From Irregularibacter muris (GTDB lineage Bacteria > Bacillota > Clostridia > Eubacteriales > Garciellaceae): DNA of 64,000 nucleotides. Location: contig NZ_JANKAS010000002.1 in NCBI RefSeq assembly GCF_024622505.1, positions 339,481-403,480 of the forward strand, written 5' to 3'. This document shows, one piece after another, positions 27,683-37,455 of the stretch. The notes beneath the pieces were generated by a model. It was not told the origin of the DNA. It made no database searches and saw only the letters and a list, made by a program, of their open reading frames with translations. Every line of letters starts with the position of its first letter. The stretch's first letter is position 1. A program made the position numbers and the translations under genes.

Positions 27683-27720
27683 TTTTTGTCATCCTTTCAT
27701 TTCCGTGATTAAAAGTGAAT

Positions 27721-29010
27721 TTATGGATTGATTAAGATTGAGTCTCCTAGTTTAATATCTGCATTTTCCTTAGGATCTAATACAACTAAATCCTCCAATT
27801 CTTTTTTTATGGCTATTTTAGTAAATTGCTTTTCTCTATTTTTATTTAATTTAAGAACTCCCTTTTCCTTATTTTTTGTAATAACAGCACTTTTAGGCAG
27901 TAGATAACCCTTATATTCTGCATCATATAAATAAACATTGATATTTCTTTGTCCAACCAAATGGTGATTATTGGTATCTAGTTTTATGGTAGCCACTTTC
28001 TCATCCTTTACATCATCTTTATTTATATCCAATAGATACCCCCAAATCTCCTTATCTTTGTATTTTATTTTTATTCTAGGAAACTGATGAAGAATATCTT
28101 TCCTCTTTTCAACAAAAGAATATAAACTGCTATCACCACTTGTTTTCCACGAAGAATCAAGGTCTTGCCTCAAAGAAAATAGTTTTTCTTCCTTTTCCTC
28201 AAAGATGTTGAGAGGTACTTTAGCTATAAGATACATTTTTGTATCGTCTATAAATTTAATTACTTGTTCATTATTATTGTATTGGTTTTTGTCTTTAGTA
28301 TTTTTATCGGCATATTCTAAAATATCTATAAAATATTTTTCATTGATATCACCTATTAAATCCTTATGTAATATGCTTTCAAATCCATCCCGCTGAAAAA
28401 AAACATATCCTGGATAGCTAATACCTAGCTTTTCCGAAGTAATATTTCCCTCTGCAATAGCATCATCTTTTTCCAATTGGTCCTTTAACTCAATTAATCT
28501 TTTCTTATCTGTAAAGGTATATCTAAATGCCCCCAGAATAATTTGTTTTTTATTATTTAGTTGTTCCTTTTTTGCCATTAATTCTTTTCTTTTATTTTTT
28601 TTAGTGGAATGGTCTATTTTTTTTTGTAAGGCTTTTAATTCTTTATTTATTTTTTCTAAATCTCTATTTAAAATATTTTCATCTTTATGTTGTTCATTCT
28701 CTATCTTCCAATTAATAATATCCAATTCTAAGGCCTCTTGGGTATTAACATTCCCTTCCCCTGAATGACCGATAACCGTATTAAGAGATATTTTAGCCCC
28801 CTCATCCACATCGAATTGAATGCTATTTGCACCTTTAAAACTTATGATATTTTCATTTTGTAAAATAAAAGCTGCAGTATCAATTCCCTGCTCATAGGTA
28901 GTAATATTAACCTCCATAGTCTTTAGTTTTATTTTTTTAACAAACGCAGTAGTAACTATCAATAGCACTATACATAGCAAAAGCAATAGGGTTTTTTTGT
29001 TCTTATTCAT
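27721..29010 (-). CDS. HlyD-like single-span envelope protein
   Basis: 429 residues from ATG 29008-29010 (AGGAG ten bases upstream). One N-terminal membrane anchor (about 6-24), then a biotinyl-lipoyl-like beta domain (DVDEGAKISLNTVIG), a lysine-rich coiled coil (about 135-175), and a second beta domain toward the C-terminus with SAVITKNKEKGVLKL. This fits periplasmic-adaptor-like (HlyD) proteins found next to sepF-yggS in Clostridia. No transporter genes sit nearby, so an efflux role is doubtful. Function unknown. Confidence 0.7.
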   Translation of the reverse strand: MNKNKKTLLLLLCIVLLIVTTAFVKKIKLKTMEVNITTYEQGIDTAAFILQNENIISFKGANSIQFDVDEGAKISLNTVIGHSGEGNVNTQEALELDIINWKIENEQHKDENILNRDLEKINKELKALQKKIDHSTKKNKRKELMAKKEQLNNKKQIILGAFRYTFTDKKRLIELKDQLEKDDAIAEGNITSEKLGISYPGYVFFQRDGFESILHKDLIGDINEKYFIDILEYADKNTKDKNQYNNNEQVIKFIDDTKMYLIAKVPLNIFEEKEEKLFSLRQDLDSSWKTSGDSSLYSFVEKRKDILHQFPRIKIKYKDKEIWGYLLDINKDDVKDEKVATIKLDTNNHHLVGQRNINVYLYDAEYKGYLLPKSAVITKNKEKGVLKLNKNREKQFTKIAIKKELEDLVVLDPKENADIKLGDSILINP

Positions 29011-29282
29011 CCTTATCTCACTCCTAATATAACCTACTATATTAAAATTCTCCATAAATATTTTTATTCCTGCAATTTGTTCTATATTTGCTATGAAAAT
29101 AATGAATAATGAGAGAAATAGCCTGGTTAGCACACATGTAATTTAAAAAACAAAGAATAATCCTGTTTAAGAATCATATATATATTATGACAAGTATAGA
29201 CATCCTTGTATTTTTAGCATAATTGAATGATAAGAGAATAAACATTAATTAAATTAAGATATTTATTAAGGAGGGAATATAG

Positions 29283-30761
29283 GTGGGGGCATATAATATA
29301 TACCAAGATATTGCAGAGAGGACCCAAGGTGATATTTACTTAGGCATTGTAGGTCCTGTTCGTACTGGTAAATCCACATTTATTAAAAGATTTATGGAAT
29401 TACTTGTTTTGCCTAATATTGAAAACAACTATATTAAAGAAAGAACACAGGATGAACTTCCTCAAAGTGGATCGGGAAAAACCATTATGACAACAGAACC
29501 AAAATTTGTACCTAATGAAGCTGTAGAAATTGTTTTAAAGGATAATGCCTCATTCAAAGTAAGACTAATTGACTGTGTGGGTTATTTAGTAAAAGGAGCT
29601 TTAGGCCATGAAGAAAATGAATTTCCAAGAATGGTGTCTACCCCTTGGTTAAAGGAAGAGGTACCCTTTGAACAGGCTGCAGAACTAGGTACAAAAAAGG
29701 TGATTAATGAACATTCTACCATAGGGATTGTTATTACTACAGACGGTAGTATTACAGATATTTCAAGACAGAGCTATATAGAAGCAGAAGAAAGGGTGAT
29801 CAGTGAGTTAAAGGATATCAACAAGCCCTTTGTTATTCTATTAAATTCTACTAATCCAGAACATCCAGATACTATAAATTTAAAGGATAAACTTTATGAA
29901 AAATATGATGTTCCAGTTATAGCTATTGATTGTTTAAACATGAGTTTGGAAGATGTAAACTTCATATTGGAAAAAACATTATTTGAATTCCCTGTAAAGG
30001 AATTAACCTTTTCTCTTCCTAAATGGACTGAAAGTCTGGAGACTGGGCATTGGTTACAAAATGAAATTATTGAAAATGTAAAATTGTCTGTAGAAAAAAT
30101 TCAAAAATTAAGAGATGTGGAAAGTATAGGAAGTAATTTTAAAGAAAGTGCAAGTATTTCATCTATTGGTATAGAAGACATAAATTTAGGTGAAGGTCTA
30201 ACAAACCTACAAATGAAATTGAAGGAAAATTTATTCTATGAAATTCTAGGTGAGGAATCAGGATATAATATCAATGGAGAACATCAGCTTTTAGCATTAA
30301 TAAAGGAATTAGCCTATGCAAAAAAAGAATATGATAAGGTTGCAGATGCTTTAGAGGATGTCCGTACTTTAGGTTATGGAGTAGTAACACCTACAGTAGA
30401 GGAAATGACCTTAGAAGAGCCAGAAATGGTTAAACAAGGAAATCGCTTTGGAATGAAACTAAGGGCAAGTGCACCAAGTTTGCACCTTATACGAGCTGAT
30501 GTAGAGGCTGAAGTAGCACCAATTATAGGAACTGAAAAACAAAGTGAGGATTTGGTAAATTATCTATTAGACCAATTTGAAAATGATCCAGGCAAGTTAT
30601 GGGAGACAAATATGTTTGGAAAATCCTTACATGAACTTGTGCAGGAAGGATTACAAGGTAAACTAGCAAAAATGTCCCAAGAATCCCAGATGAAGCTACA
30701 ACAAACTTTGACCAGAATTATAAATGAAGGTAATGGTGGATTAATTTGTATAATCCTTTAA
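29283..30761 (+). CDS. spoIVA: SpoIVA, spore coat basement ATPase
   Basis: SpoIVA hydrolyses ATP to polymerise on the forespore, anchored by SpoVM. 492 residues, equal to the B. subtilis protein. Walker A GPVRTGKS at 24-31, GSGKTIMTTEPKF later, and C-terminal end GLICIIL are diagnostic. GTG start at 29283-29285 follows AAGGAGGG. It is on the plus strand; the 149-base divergent region from the HlyD-like gene probably holds a sporulation promoter that I could not identify with confidence. Confidence 0.97.
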   Translation: MGAYNIYQDIAERTQGDIYLGIVGPVRTGKSTFIKRFMELLVLPNIENNYIKERTQDELPQSGSGKTIMTTEPKFVPNEAVEIVLKDNASFKVRLIDCVGYLVKGALGHEENEFPRMVSTPWLKEEVPFEQAAELGTKKVINEHSTIGIVITTDGSITDISRQSYIEAEERVISELKDINKPFVILLNSTNPEHPDTINLKDKLYEKYDVPVIAIDCLNMSLEDVNFILEKTLFEFPVKELTFSLPKWTESLETGHWLQNEIIENVKLSVEKIQKLRDVESIGSNFKESASISSIGIEDINLGEGLTNLQMKLKENLFYEILGEESGYNINGEHQLLALIKELAYAKKEYDKVADALEDVRTLGYGVVTPTVEEMTLEEPEMVKQGNRFGMKLRASAPSLHLIRADVEAEVAPIIGTEKQSEDLVNYLLDQFENDPGKLWETNMFGKSLHELVQEGLQGKLAKMSQESQMKLQQTLTRIINEGNGGLICIIL

Positions 30762-30883
30762 GAAACTAAATTGATTAATATCGAAAAGTAGAGGAAATGG
30801 TGTTAATATTAAAATATTGGCATATAATTAGATAAAATCAATTGTTATACTCTAAAATCTCTTAATAAAATGAAAAAAACATA

Positions 30884-30912
30884 TTGCATATTATTTGTAT
30901 ATTTTGTATACT
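30884..30912 (+). promoter_or_regulatory. sigma-A promoter of tRNA-Pro
   Basis: TTGCAT (30884-30889) and TATACT (30907-30912) with a 17-base spacer; predicted start about 13 bases before the tRNA. Confidence 0.7.
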
Positions 30913-30931
30913 ATACAAGTAATATATAAGT

Positions 30932-31008
30932 CTGGGTGTAGCGCAGCTTGGTAGCGCGCGTGAATGGGGTTCACGAGGCCGGAGGTTCAAATCCTCTCAC
31001 TCAGACCA
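30932..31008 (+). tRNA. tRNA-Pro (anticodon GGG)
   Basis: 77 bases with CCA encoded. Acceptor CTGGGTG pairs with CACTCAG (one G-U), D stem GCGC/GCGC, anticodon stem CGTGA/TCACG around loop ATGGGGT, so the anticodon is GGG at 30966-30968, and a TTCAAAT T-loop. Confidence 0.95.
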
Positions 31009-31030
31009 TTTCAATCTTAGAAAACATCGA

Positions 31031-31057
31031 AGTCCCAAGGGTTTGGGACTTTTTTTA
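31031..31057 (+). terminator. tRNA-Pro terminator
   Basis: AGTCCCAA/TTGGGACT stem followed by seven T. Confidence 0.85.
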
Positions 31058-31212
31058 TTTGTTTTAGCAATTTTGTTAAAATGCACACAAAATCGTAGAT
31101 TTTCATCTTGGTCTTTTTTATTTAGAAATAATCCTATTTCTATTGAAGGACTTTTGTGAATGGTGTCAAATATATAACATAATATCATTTAAAATTAGTT
31201 AGGAGGTAGCTT

Positions 31213-31374
31213 ATGGAATACGAGTATTTAAAAGAACTTAATAATATAATAAATACTTTCCTAAATCTAGCTGAAACCTTACTAAGAGATGGAGTTATAG
31301 ATACAAAAACTTATATGGATATTACAAATAAAAAGAAAGAGTTTTTGCGGGATATTAAGAATATCAGAAAATAG
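31213..31374 (+). CDS. hypothetical small protein (53 aa)
   Basis: Unrecognised. A strong TTAGGAGG precedes ATG 31213 and a terminator follows the stop at once, so this is likely a real one-gene unit. The protein is charged and helical (KELNNIINTFLNLAETLLRD, then DITNKKKEFLRDIKN), with no membrane segment or cysteine. It could be a small sporulation or regulatory protein, but nothing in the sequence decides that. Spacing to the tRNA terminator is about 155 bases. Confidence 0.7.
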   Translation: MEYEYLKELNNIINTFLNLAETLLRDGVIDTKTYMDITNKKKEFLRDIKNIRK

Positions 31375-31377
31375 TTT

Positions 31378-31400
31378 AGAGCCATATTGGCTCTTTTTTT
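31378..31400 (+). terminator. terminator of the 53-aa gene
   Basis: AGAGCCA/TGGCTCT stem with three-base loop and seven T. Confidence 0.85.
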
Positions 31401-31458
31401 AAAAATAATAAAAAAACAACTATCATCCCCTTGGGATCAAGACCAGCTTTTCTATTCC

Positions 31459-31492
31459 ACAAAAAATAGCCTGGTTATTTCCAAGCTATTCT
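31459..31492 (-). terminator. gpsA terminator
   Basis: AATAGC.TGG pairs with CCA.GCTATT, followed on the minus strand by TTTTTTG, about 25 bases after the gpsA stop. Confidence 0.65.
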
Positions 31493-31515
31493 ACATTCAT
31501 TCTATTTAATATTCA

Positions 31516-32541
31516 TTACCAAGATGTGTTATGAGCTACTTCTTCCACCTCATGGGTTTTATTTCTTAACATTAGTTTCATTACTGAATCCTTCACATTA
31601 CCATTGTTATAGAGTACATCATGAATTTCAGAAGTAATAGGCATTTCAATCCCCAACTTTTGGGATAAATTATATGCTGCACGGGTGGTTTTCACTCCCT
31701 CTACTACCATTCCAATGTTATTTAATACTTCCTCAAGACTATTCCCCTGACCTAGCTGTATTCCTGCTCTTCTATTGCGGCTATGCATACTCGTGCAAGT
31801 AACAATTAGATCTCCTATCCCTGATAACCCGGCAAAAGTTGACATATTGGCTCCCATAGCTATACCCAACCTACTGATTTCAACAATTCCTCTAGTCATC
31901 AAAGCTGATTTTGTATTATCTCCATAACCTAAACCATCTGAAATACCAGCTCCTAAAGCGATGACATTTTTTAAAGCTCCTCCCAATTCTACTCCTATCA
32001 CATCGGGGTTGGTATATACTCTAAAGGTAGTGGACATAAAAAGTTCTTGTATGTATTCTGTTTTTTTACGATTTACTCCTGCCACCACCACCGTTGTTGG
32101 AATATCCCTGGCCACCTCCTCCGCATGACTGGGACCCGACAGCGTAATTAAATCATTATTAGGGATTTCCTGTGCTATTACTTCAGACATTCTAAGAAGG
32201 GTATCCTTTTCAATACCTTTGGCAACATTAACTAAAATATGTGTTTCTGTAAGAAAAGGAGATATTTTTTTGCAAATTTCTCGTATTCCATGGGAGGCCA
32301 CTGCAAGTACGATAATATTAGAATGTTCTATACAATATTGTAATTGCTCACAAACAGCAATATTCTCAGGAAACTTTATGCCTGGTAAATATCTGCTATT
32401 CTCCCTTTTGTCATGCATTTCATGAACAAGTTGTTCGTCTCTATGCCATAGATAAATATTATGACCATTTTTAGCTAAAAGAATACCGAGAGCTGTCCCC
32501 CAGCTGCCCGCACCAATTATACTTATTGTTTCCTTCATCAT
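31516..32541 (-). CDS. gpsA: glycerol-3-phosphate dehydrogenase [NAD(P)+]
   Basis: Makes sn-glycerol-3-phosphate for phospholipids. 341 residues with IIGAGSWGTALG (NAD-binding), SGPSHAEEVA, and the catalytic-lysine region VELGGALKNVIALGAG followed by GYGDNTKSALMTRG. ATG follows GGAGAGC. Downstream of der, a pairing shared with Bacillus. Confidence 0.96.
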   Translation of the reverse strand: MMKETISIIGAGSWGTALGILLAKNGHNIYLWHRDEQLVHEMHDKRENSRYLPGIKFPENIAVCEQLQYCIEHSNIIVLAVASHGIREICKKISPFLTETHILVNVAKGIEKDTLLRMSEVIAQEIPNNDLITLSGPSHAEEVARDIPTTVVVAGVNRKKTEYIQELFMSTTFRVYTNPDVIGVELGGALKNVIALGAGISDGLGYGDNTKSALMTRGIVEISRLGIAMGANMSTFAGLSGIGDLIVTCTSMHSRNRRAGIQLGQGNSLEEVLNNIGMVVEGVKTTRAAYNLSQKLGIEMPITSEIHDVLYNNGNVKDSVMKLMLRNKTHEVEEVAHNTSW

Positions 32542-32585
32542 TTAAGCTCTCCTACTTTCTAGATAGATATTTTCTTAATGTCCAC

Positions 32586-33902
32586 CTATTCATTACGTTG
32601 TCTAACAATAAATCGTATAGGTGTTCCCTCAAATCCAAAAGCACTCCTGATTTGATTTTCAATATAACGTTCATAAGAAAAATGCATTAAATCAGGATCA
32701 TTTACAAAAAGAATAAAGGTAGGTGGCTTTACACTTGCCTGTGTACAGTATAAAATATTTAATCTTCTACCCTTATTGGATGGAGGTTGATTCATTAAAA
32801 CAGCTTCTCCTATCGTCTCATTTAACATCCCCGTAGCGATTCTCATAGAATGTTGATTGGATACATAGTTTACCAATTCCATAATTTTATTTACTCTTTG
32901 TCCTGTTTTCGCTGAAATAAAGAGAATAGGAGCATAGGCCATAAAGGATAATTTATTCCTAATGTCCTTACGATATGCATCCATTGATTTTGTATCTTTT
33001 TCAATGATGTCCCATTTATTTACAATAATAATAGAAGCCCTTCCCTCCTCATGGGCATAGCCAGCTATTTTCGTATCCTGTTCCGTAACCCCCTCTTCAG
33101 CATCAATAAGAATCAAGCATACATCAGAGCGCTCTATGCCAGTGAAGGAACGGATTACACTATATTTTTCAACATTTTCAACAATCTTACTTTTTCGCCT
33201 TACCCCCGCTGTATCGATTAAGATATAATCCTCTCCATTGTAAGAAAAAGGAGTATCTATAGCATCTCGAGTAGTACCGGGAATATTACTAACAATCACC
33301 CGATTTTCCCCTAGTAATTTGTTAATAAGGGTTGATTTCCCTGCATTTGGTTTCCCAATTACGGCGATTTTCATTTTATCTTCTTCCTCAATCCCCTTTT
33401 TATCCTTAGGAAAAAGTGCAACAATCTCATCTAATAGATCTCCAAGCCCCAATGCTTGTTGGGCAGATATTGTAATGGGCTCTCCCAGTCCTAAATTATA
33501 GAATTCAAAGGCATTATTTTCAAGGGATTTTCCCTCAATTTTATTGACCACAACTAATGTGGGTCGATTTGCCTTTCTTAACATATTTGCAACCTCATAA
33601 TCAGCTGCTGTAATCCCTTCTCTACCATCAACCATGAATACAATAACATCTGCTGTTTCAATAGCAATCTCTGCTTGAGCTCTCATTTGATGCAAAATGA
33701 TATCCTTTGTAAAGGGTTCTATCCCTCCTGTATCAATCAAGGTAAAAGTGTTCCCAATCCATTCAGCCTCGGCATATATTCGATCCCTAGTTACTCCAGG
33801 GGTATCTTCTACAATGGAAATTCTCTTGCCTGCAATTTTATTAAAAAAAGTAGATTTACCTACATTAGGTCTTCCTACAATTGCAACGATGGGTTTTGAC
33901 AT
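32586..33902 (-). CDS. der: ribosome biogenesis GTPase Der (EngA)
   Basis: Tandem-GTPase factor for 50S assembly. 438 residues: G domain 1 with [11 protein letters not shown] near residue 9 and DTGG, G domain 2 with [12 protein letters not shown] near 185 and DTAGVRRK, and a C-terminal KH-like domain ([12 protein letters not shown] end). Eighteen bases after the DUF512 gene stop... read in the same direction, so co-transcription is likely. Confidence 0.97.
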   Translation of the reverse strand: MSKPIVAIVGRPNVGKSTFFNKIAGKRISIVEDTPGVTRDRIYAEAEWIGNTFTLIDTGGIEPFTKDIILHQMRAQAEIAIETADVIVFMVDGREGITAADYEVANMLRKANRPTLVVVNKIEGKSLENNAFEFYNLGLGEPITISAQQALGLGDLLDEIVALFPKDKKGIEEEDKMKIAVIGKPNAGKSTLINKLLGENRVIVSNIPGTTRDAIDTPFSYNGEDYILIDTAGVRRKSKIVENVEKYSVIRSFTGIERSDVCLILIDAEEGVTEQDTKIAGYAHEEGRASIIIVNKWDIIEKDTKSMDAYRKDIRNKLSFMAYAPILFISAKTGQRVNKIMELVNYVSNQHSMRIATGMLNETIGEAVLMNQPPSNKGRRLNILYCTQASVKPPTFILFVNDPDLMHFSYERYIENQIRSAFGFEGTPIRFIVRQRNE

Positions 33903-33920
33903 ATTGCAACCTCCTAAAAT

Positions 33921-35225
33921 TTATTCAAAAACCTTTTTGATTAACTCCTCACCATTTACTTCTATAGGATAAACTGGTACTTTTAGTTCCTGTGCCACTC
34001 TATCAAGAGTATAATCATCTAAAAATATATTTTCCTCTGCTTTCAGCATAGATTGAGGCATTAATACAAATTCTCCTAATTGCTTGTCCTTTAACTGTTC
34101 AACAATATCTTGTCCGGTTATTAATCCACTTACTGTTATTTTTTCTCCAAAGAATTGATTTTCTATAGGGAATACATTAATTTGTATTTGATTCCATTTT
34201 TGGGATATCTTTTGGATTAACTCCTTCATATAGGGAAAAATTAATTGCCCAGTGACAATGGAGAATCTTTTTTCTAAAGGCTGATCATTTCTTTCATTTA
34301 TGGAATGATTAAACTGTTGAGCAAAAAGAGTTACCATGCCCACGCCATTTTCCAATTGACCAAATCCCTCATAATAATTAAAGTCAGGAAAATCAATTCC
34401 AGCCTTTATAAAAAACTCATCTCCTGGAAAAACAAATCGAGTATCATAGGTTTTTAGCATTTTCTCCTGAAAATCTGAAATTTGATTTATAACATAAATT
34501 GCTTCTTCTTTGGTAAATTCCCTCAAAGGATAAAGATACTGTCTGTGTTTTGAAATGCCCACAGGTACAATGGTAATAGATTTTATCCATGGATGGTATT
34601 GGGATAGATCCTTTAGAGTTCGTTCCAACTCTGCCCCATCATTTATTTCTGGGCATAAAACAATTTGTGTATTCATCGTCAATTGGGCATCTGCAAATTT
34701 TGATATAATCTCCATAATTCTATCTGCTCTTTTATTGTTTAGCATTCTTTTTCTTAAATCAGGGTTGGAGGTATGTACTGAAATATTGATAGGATGAATT
34801 CTATACTTTATTATTCTTTCAATTTCCTCATCTGTTATATTGGTTAGGGTAACATAGTTTCCCTGTAAAAATGATAATCTGGTATCATCATCTTTAAAGT
34901 AAAGAGTTTTCCTTAAACCAGTTGGCAGTTGATCAATGAAACAAAAAATACATTTATTATGACATCCTCTAGCTTTATCTATGATAGCACTTTCAAAAAT
35001 TAATCCTAAGTCTTCATCATAATCTTTTTCTATTTCTATATCCCAGTATTCTCCATTGTCTTTTTTAATTTCTAACAACAATTCTTCATCTGTTATAAGA
35101 TATTTATATTCAATAATATCGTGCGCTGGATAACCGTTTATGCTGATTAATATATCTCCTGGCTCTATACCGGCTTCCTCTGCAATACTATTGGTTTTTA
35201 CTTCTTTTATTAAAATATTATCCAT
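33921..35225 (-). CDS. DUF512 radical SAM protein with N-terminal PDZ domain
   Basis: 434 residues from ATG 35223-35225 (GGAGGCG upstream). A PDZ-like start (EAGIEPGDILISINGYPAHD) leads to a radical SAM cluster motif CHNKCIFC near residue 92, then the DUF512 C-terminal half. These proteins commonly lie beside der in Clostridia and Cyanobacteria; substrate unknown. A ribosome-related role is inferred only from position. Confidence 0.9.
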   Translation of the reverse strand: MDNILIKEVKTNSIAEEAGIEPGDILISINGYPAHDIIEYKYLITDEELLLEIKKDNGEYWDIEIEKDYDEDLGLIFESAIIDKARGCHNKCIFCFIDQLPTGLRKTLYFKDDDTRLSFLQGNYVTLTNITDEEIERIIKYRIHPINISVHTSNPDLRKRMLNNKRADRIMEIISKFADAQLTMNTQIVLCPEINDGAELERTLKDLSQYHPWIKSITIVPVGISKHRQYLYPLREFTKEEAIYVINQISDFQEKMLKTYDTRFVFPGDEFFIKAGIDFPDFNYYEGFGQLENGVGMVTLFAQQFNHSINERNDQPLEKRFSIVTGQLIFPYMKELIQKISQKWNQIQINVFPIENQFFGEKITVSGLITGQDIVEQLKDKQLGEFVLMPQSMLKAEENIFLDDYTLDRVAQELKVPVYPIEVNGEELIKKVFE

Positions 35226-35294
35226 ATTACGCCTCCATAAATACACAATCTTCAATTCCACATTATGCTATAATATCATTCCTAATAATTAGCG

Positions 35295-35789
35295 TCAAGA
35301 AAGGTTACGAGGAACTTCTTTAGAATCTTTTAAAATATTATGGGATATTACCCTATTAACTAACTTAACAAATTCAAAATATCTTCTTTGCAACCCCTGA
35401 ATAATTATTGTTCTTCCCAAAAATGTTATTCCTAATCCCCTAGATAAAAAACCTCCTATTCTTACTCCCACATCTACTATGGGAAGGGCATAGATAAAAA
35501 TTGCCTGCTCACATAAAAATTCCTCTCTATGTTTTTCAAGAAATAATATGGAAGATAGAGCCTTTTCTTTCAGAGGACCCAGACCCATACAATATACCTC
35601 ATTATACCAGATATCCATCCCCATATATAATGGGGTTCCAATCTCATCATTGGTTGTAATATCAAAATTAGGAATGGAAAAAAACTCTTCTTTTCGGGGT
35701 ATTCTGTAAGTAGGCAACATTCCAACATGAATTGCCGCTGAAAGCACTGAAGAATGGGCCCCTCCATAACAATAATAGATGATTTTCAT
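35295..35789 (-). CDS. DUF3189 family protein
   Basis: 164 residues beginning MKIIYYCYGGAHSSVLSAAIH, the DUF3189 signature of spore-forming Clostridia. No catalytic motif is recognised; the N-terminal GGAHSS loop resembles a nucleotide- or phosphate-binding turn but this is speculative. It precedes the DUF512 gene in the same direction. Confidence 0.82.
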   Translation of the reverse strand: MKIIYYCYGGAHSSVLSAAIHVGMLPTYRIPRKEEFFSIPNFDITTNDEIGTPLYMGMDIWYNEVYCMGLGPLKEKALSSILFLEKHREEFLCEQAIFIYALPIVDVGVRIGGFLSRGLGITFLGRTIIIQGLQRRYFEFVKLVNRVISHNILKDSKEVPRNLS

Positions 35790-35813
35790 GTATTCATTCT
35801 CTCCCTTGGATTT

Positions 35814-36065
35814 TTATTTTTTATAGGGGATAAAATCGATATCTCTATTTTCTAATATATCCAGTGTGATATTTCTTACTATTTTAAGAAGTAATTGATT
35901 ATCTTTTTTATGAATAGTATATATTTCCTCTTCCCCTTTATCCTTTTTAAAATAGGATATGAATCCATTAGGATCTAAATTCCCTCCTAAAAGCTCTCCA
36001 TGTTTTTTCACCTTATTCTGTTTTTCTCTCTTGATCTTATTAGGATAATAATATATTATTCTCAT
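35814..36065 (-). CDS. hypothetical small protein (83 aa)
   Basis: Unrecognised. AGGAGAAAACT precedes the ATG. Basic N-terminal half (NKIKREKQNKVKKHGELLGG), then a mixed second half (YTIHKKDNQLLLKIVRNI). The MRIIYYY start resembles the next gene's MKIIYYC, and it lies 24 bases before that DUF3189 gene, so it may be a reduced relative or a partner. Confidence 0.65.
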   Translation of the reverse strand: MRIIYYYPNKIKREKQNKVKKHGELLGGNLDPNGFISYFKKDKGEEEIYTIHKKDNQLLLKIVRNITLDILENRDIDFIPYKK

Positions 36066-36167
36066 AGTTTTCTCCTAACATTATAGAATTAGTCTTTTCA
36101 TCAGAAAATTAGTCAAACTCTTCTTATGGGGCAATCATAGTGCTTCTGCAACAAAAAGAAGTTTTCT

Positions 36168-36220
36168 ATTAAAAGATAAAGGAATAGTTGCAGCATCAAG
36201 TGACAGAGCAACTATTCCTT
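36168..36220 (-). terminator. hairpin downstream of the SpoIIP-type gene
   Basis: A perfect 13-bp stem (AAGGAATAGTTGC/GCAACTATTCCTT) with a 16-base loop, followed on the minus strand by TTTATCTTTT. It lies about 115 bases after the SpoIIP stop. The rest of 36066-36336 holds no gene I can support. Confidence 0.6.
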
Positions 36221-36336
36221 AAATAACTGGATAATATTATATTGTACATGTTTTTCTACTAATATTAAAATAATTTGAATAGATACCTTTGTCAATGTTC
36301 ATATGATTGTATTGACAGTTGATATTATCATTATTT

Positions 36337-37455
36337 TTATTTTTTCTTTCTCCCTATGAAACTTGAGAAAGTGTCTCCGAATTTAGAACGTAATTCCTTA
36401 CCTCCACTACTTATAAATAGAAAACCAATTCCCAAAACTGCAGCAACTGCTAGTACAATAAAGATTCCTTTGCCTGAACCGGTGTTATCAGTAGCAGCAG
36501 GATTATCATTTCTTACGGTCTTCCTTGGTTGCTCTTGCGTAGGTGCCGTGGTTTCTTCTCCACCAAATACTGCTACTTTAATGACATCAGCAAAAGCATT
36601 GGCTGTATTTTCAGCAGCTTCTCTAGTATTCTTATGGGCACCCATTTCTAATAATATTGTATTAGGCGCCATATCTTGATTATAATTTCCCTTCCCCATA
36701 AATATATCCTTAATCATGCCTGGATACATTTCATCTGCAACAGCCTTTAATTTATAGGCTAGATTTTTATTTTTCTCAATATTTTGATTTCTTTGTCCTA
36801 AAACCATCCTTACCTTTGTAGCATCTTTATCCTTTAACTTAAAAGCGTATTGCTCAGGGGGAATGGCATCACGATGTACATCAAAGATTGCCGATGGTCC
36901 GTTTTTCAAAGTATCTTGGGCAGTAGGTCTTGATCTTCTATAGGCGCCAGCATCATGAGGTAAATGAAGATTTTGTCTATGGTCTACTTTTATTCCATTA
37001 TTCTCCAATCCCTTTGTTAAGGCATCTCCAACTTTATATATTCCACCCTTTCCATCGATACTATACGTTCCATCAGAAGGTTCATAGGATTCATCACTAT
37101 GGGTGTGGTATATTCCAATTTTTCTTTCTTGTCCTTGGGCCATTGAGACCAATGCTTGCTCTTCTATTGAGGAAATCTCTGGTAATTCCACGTCCTCTTT
37201 GTACTTCGCATAACCGATGTACTCTTTATCGTCAATCTCTGTAACTTCATATAATTTATTATCTTCGCTTAAATACTGGTCCCCAACTTCAACCTTGCGG
37301 GCAATCATAAATAGAGTTTCCTTTGAATCTTCAATATATATTGTAAAGTACCCCTCATCTTCATACCAGTCGTCGGCATAAACTGTAATAGAGCCTAATA
37401 AAATAGATATTAAAATTAATATTGAGGGAAGGATCACTTTTATTTTACTTTTCAT
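36337..37455 (-). CDS. SpoIIP-type peptidoglycan amidase with C-terminal membrane anchor
   Basis: 372 residues from ATG 37453-37455 (GGGAGGT upstream). A signal peptide (about 1-27) leads to the SpoIIP catalytic domain: GIYHTHSDESYEP carries the zinc histidine and glutamate, HLPHDAGAYRRSRPT and FDVHRDAIP follow, and LLEMGAHKNT holds the late glutamate. A threonine/asparagine-rich linker then leads to a C-terminal membrane span (about 330-350) and a basic tail ending GRKKK. SpoIIP degrades septal peptidoglycan during engulfment. The C-terminal anchor and pairing with DUF1614 suggest a paralogue of the gpr-linked SpoIIP. Confidence 0.85.
   Translation of the reverse strand: MKSKIKVILPSILILISILLGSITVYADDWYEDEGYFTIYIEDSKETLFMIARKVEVGDQYLSEDNKLYEVTEIDDKEYIGYAKYKEDVELPEISSIEEQALVSMAQGQERKIGIYHTHSDESYEPSDGTYSIDGKGGIYKVGDALTKGLENNGIKVDHRQNLHLPHDAGAYRRSRPTAQDTLKNGPSAIFDVHRDAIPPEQYAFKLKDKDATKVRMVLGQRNQNIEKNKNLAYKLKAVADEMYPGMIKDIFMGKGNYNQDMAPNTILLEMGAHKNTREAAENTANAFADVIKVAVFGGEETTAPTQEQPRKTVRNDNPAATDNTGSGKGIFIVLAVAAVLGIGFLFISSGGKELRSKFGDTFSSFIGRKKK

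Noticed and set aside
29134..29282. Sigma-E-like promoter for spoIVA
   Set aside because: CATA-like and ATATT-like pieces occur, but none at proper spacing with good match; AT-rich sequence gives many false hits.
35570..35767. Second minus-strand frame inside the DUF3189 gene
   Set aside because: It is a shifted frame of a recognised family gene and has no start signal of its own.
36088..36152. Possible fourth copy of the dispersed repeat downstream of the SpoIIP-type gene
   Set aside because: Partial likeness (AGTC, TCAAACT, TTCTTAT, CATAG.GCTT) needs several gaps and is not beyond chance in T-rich sequence.
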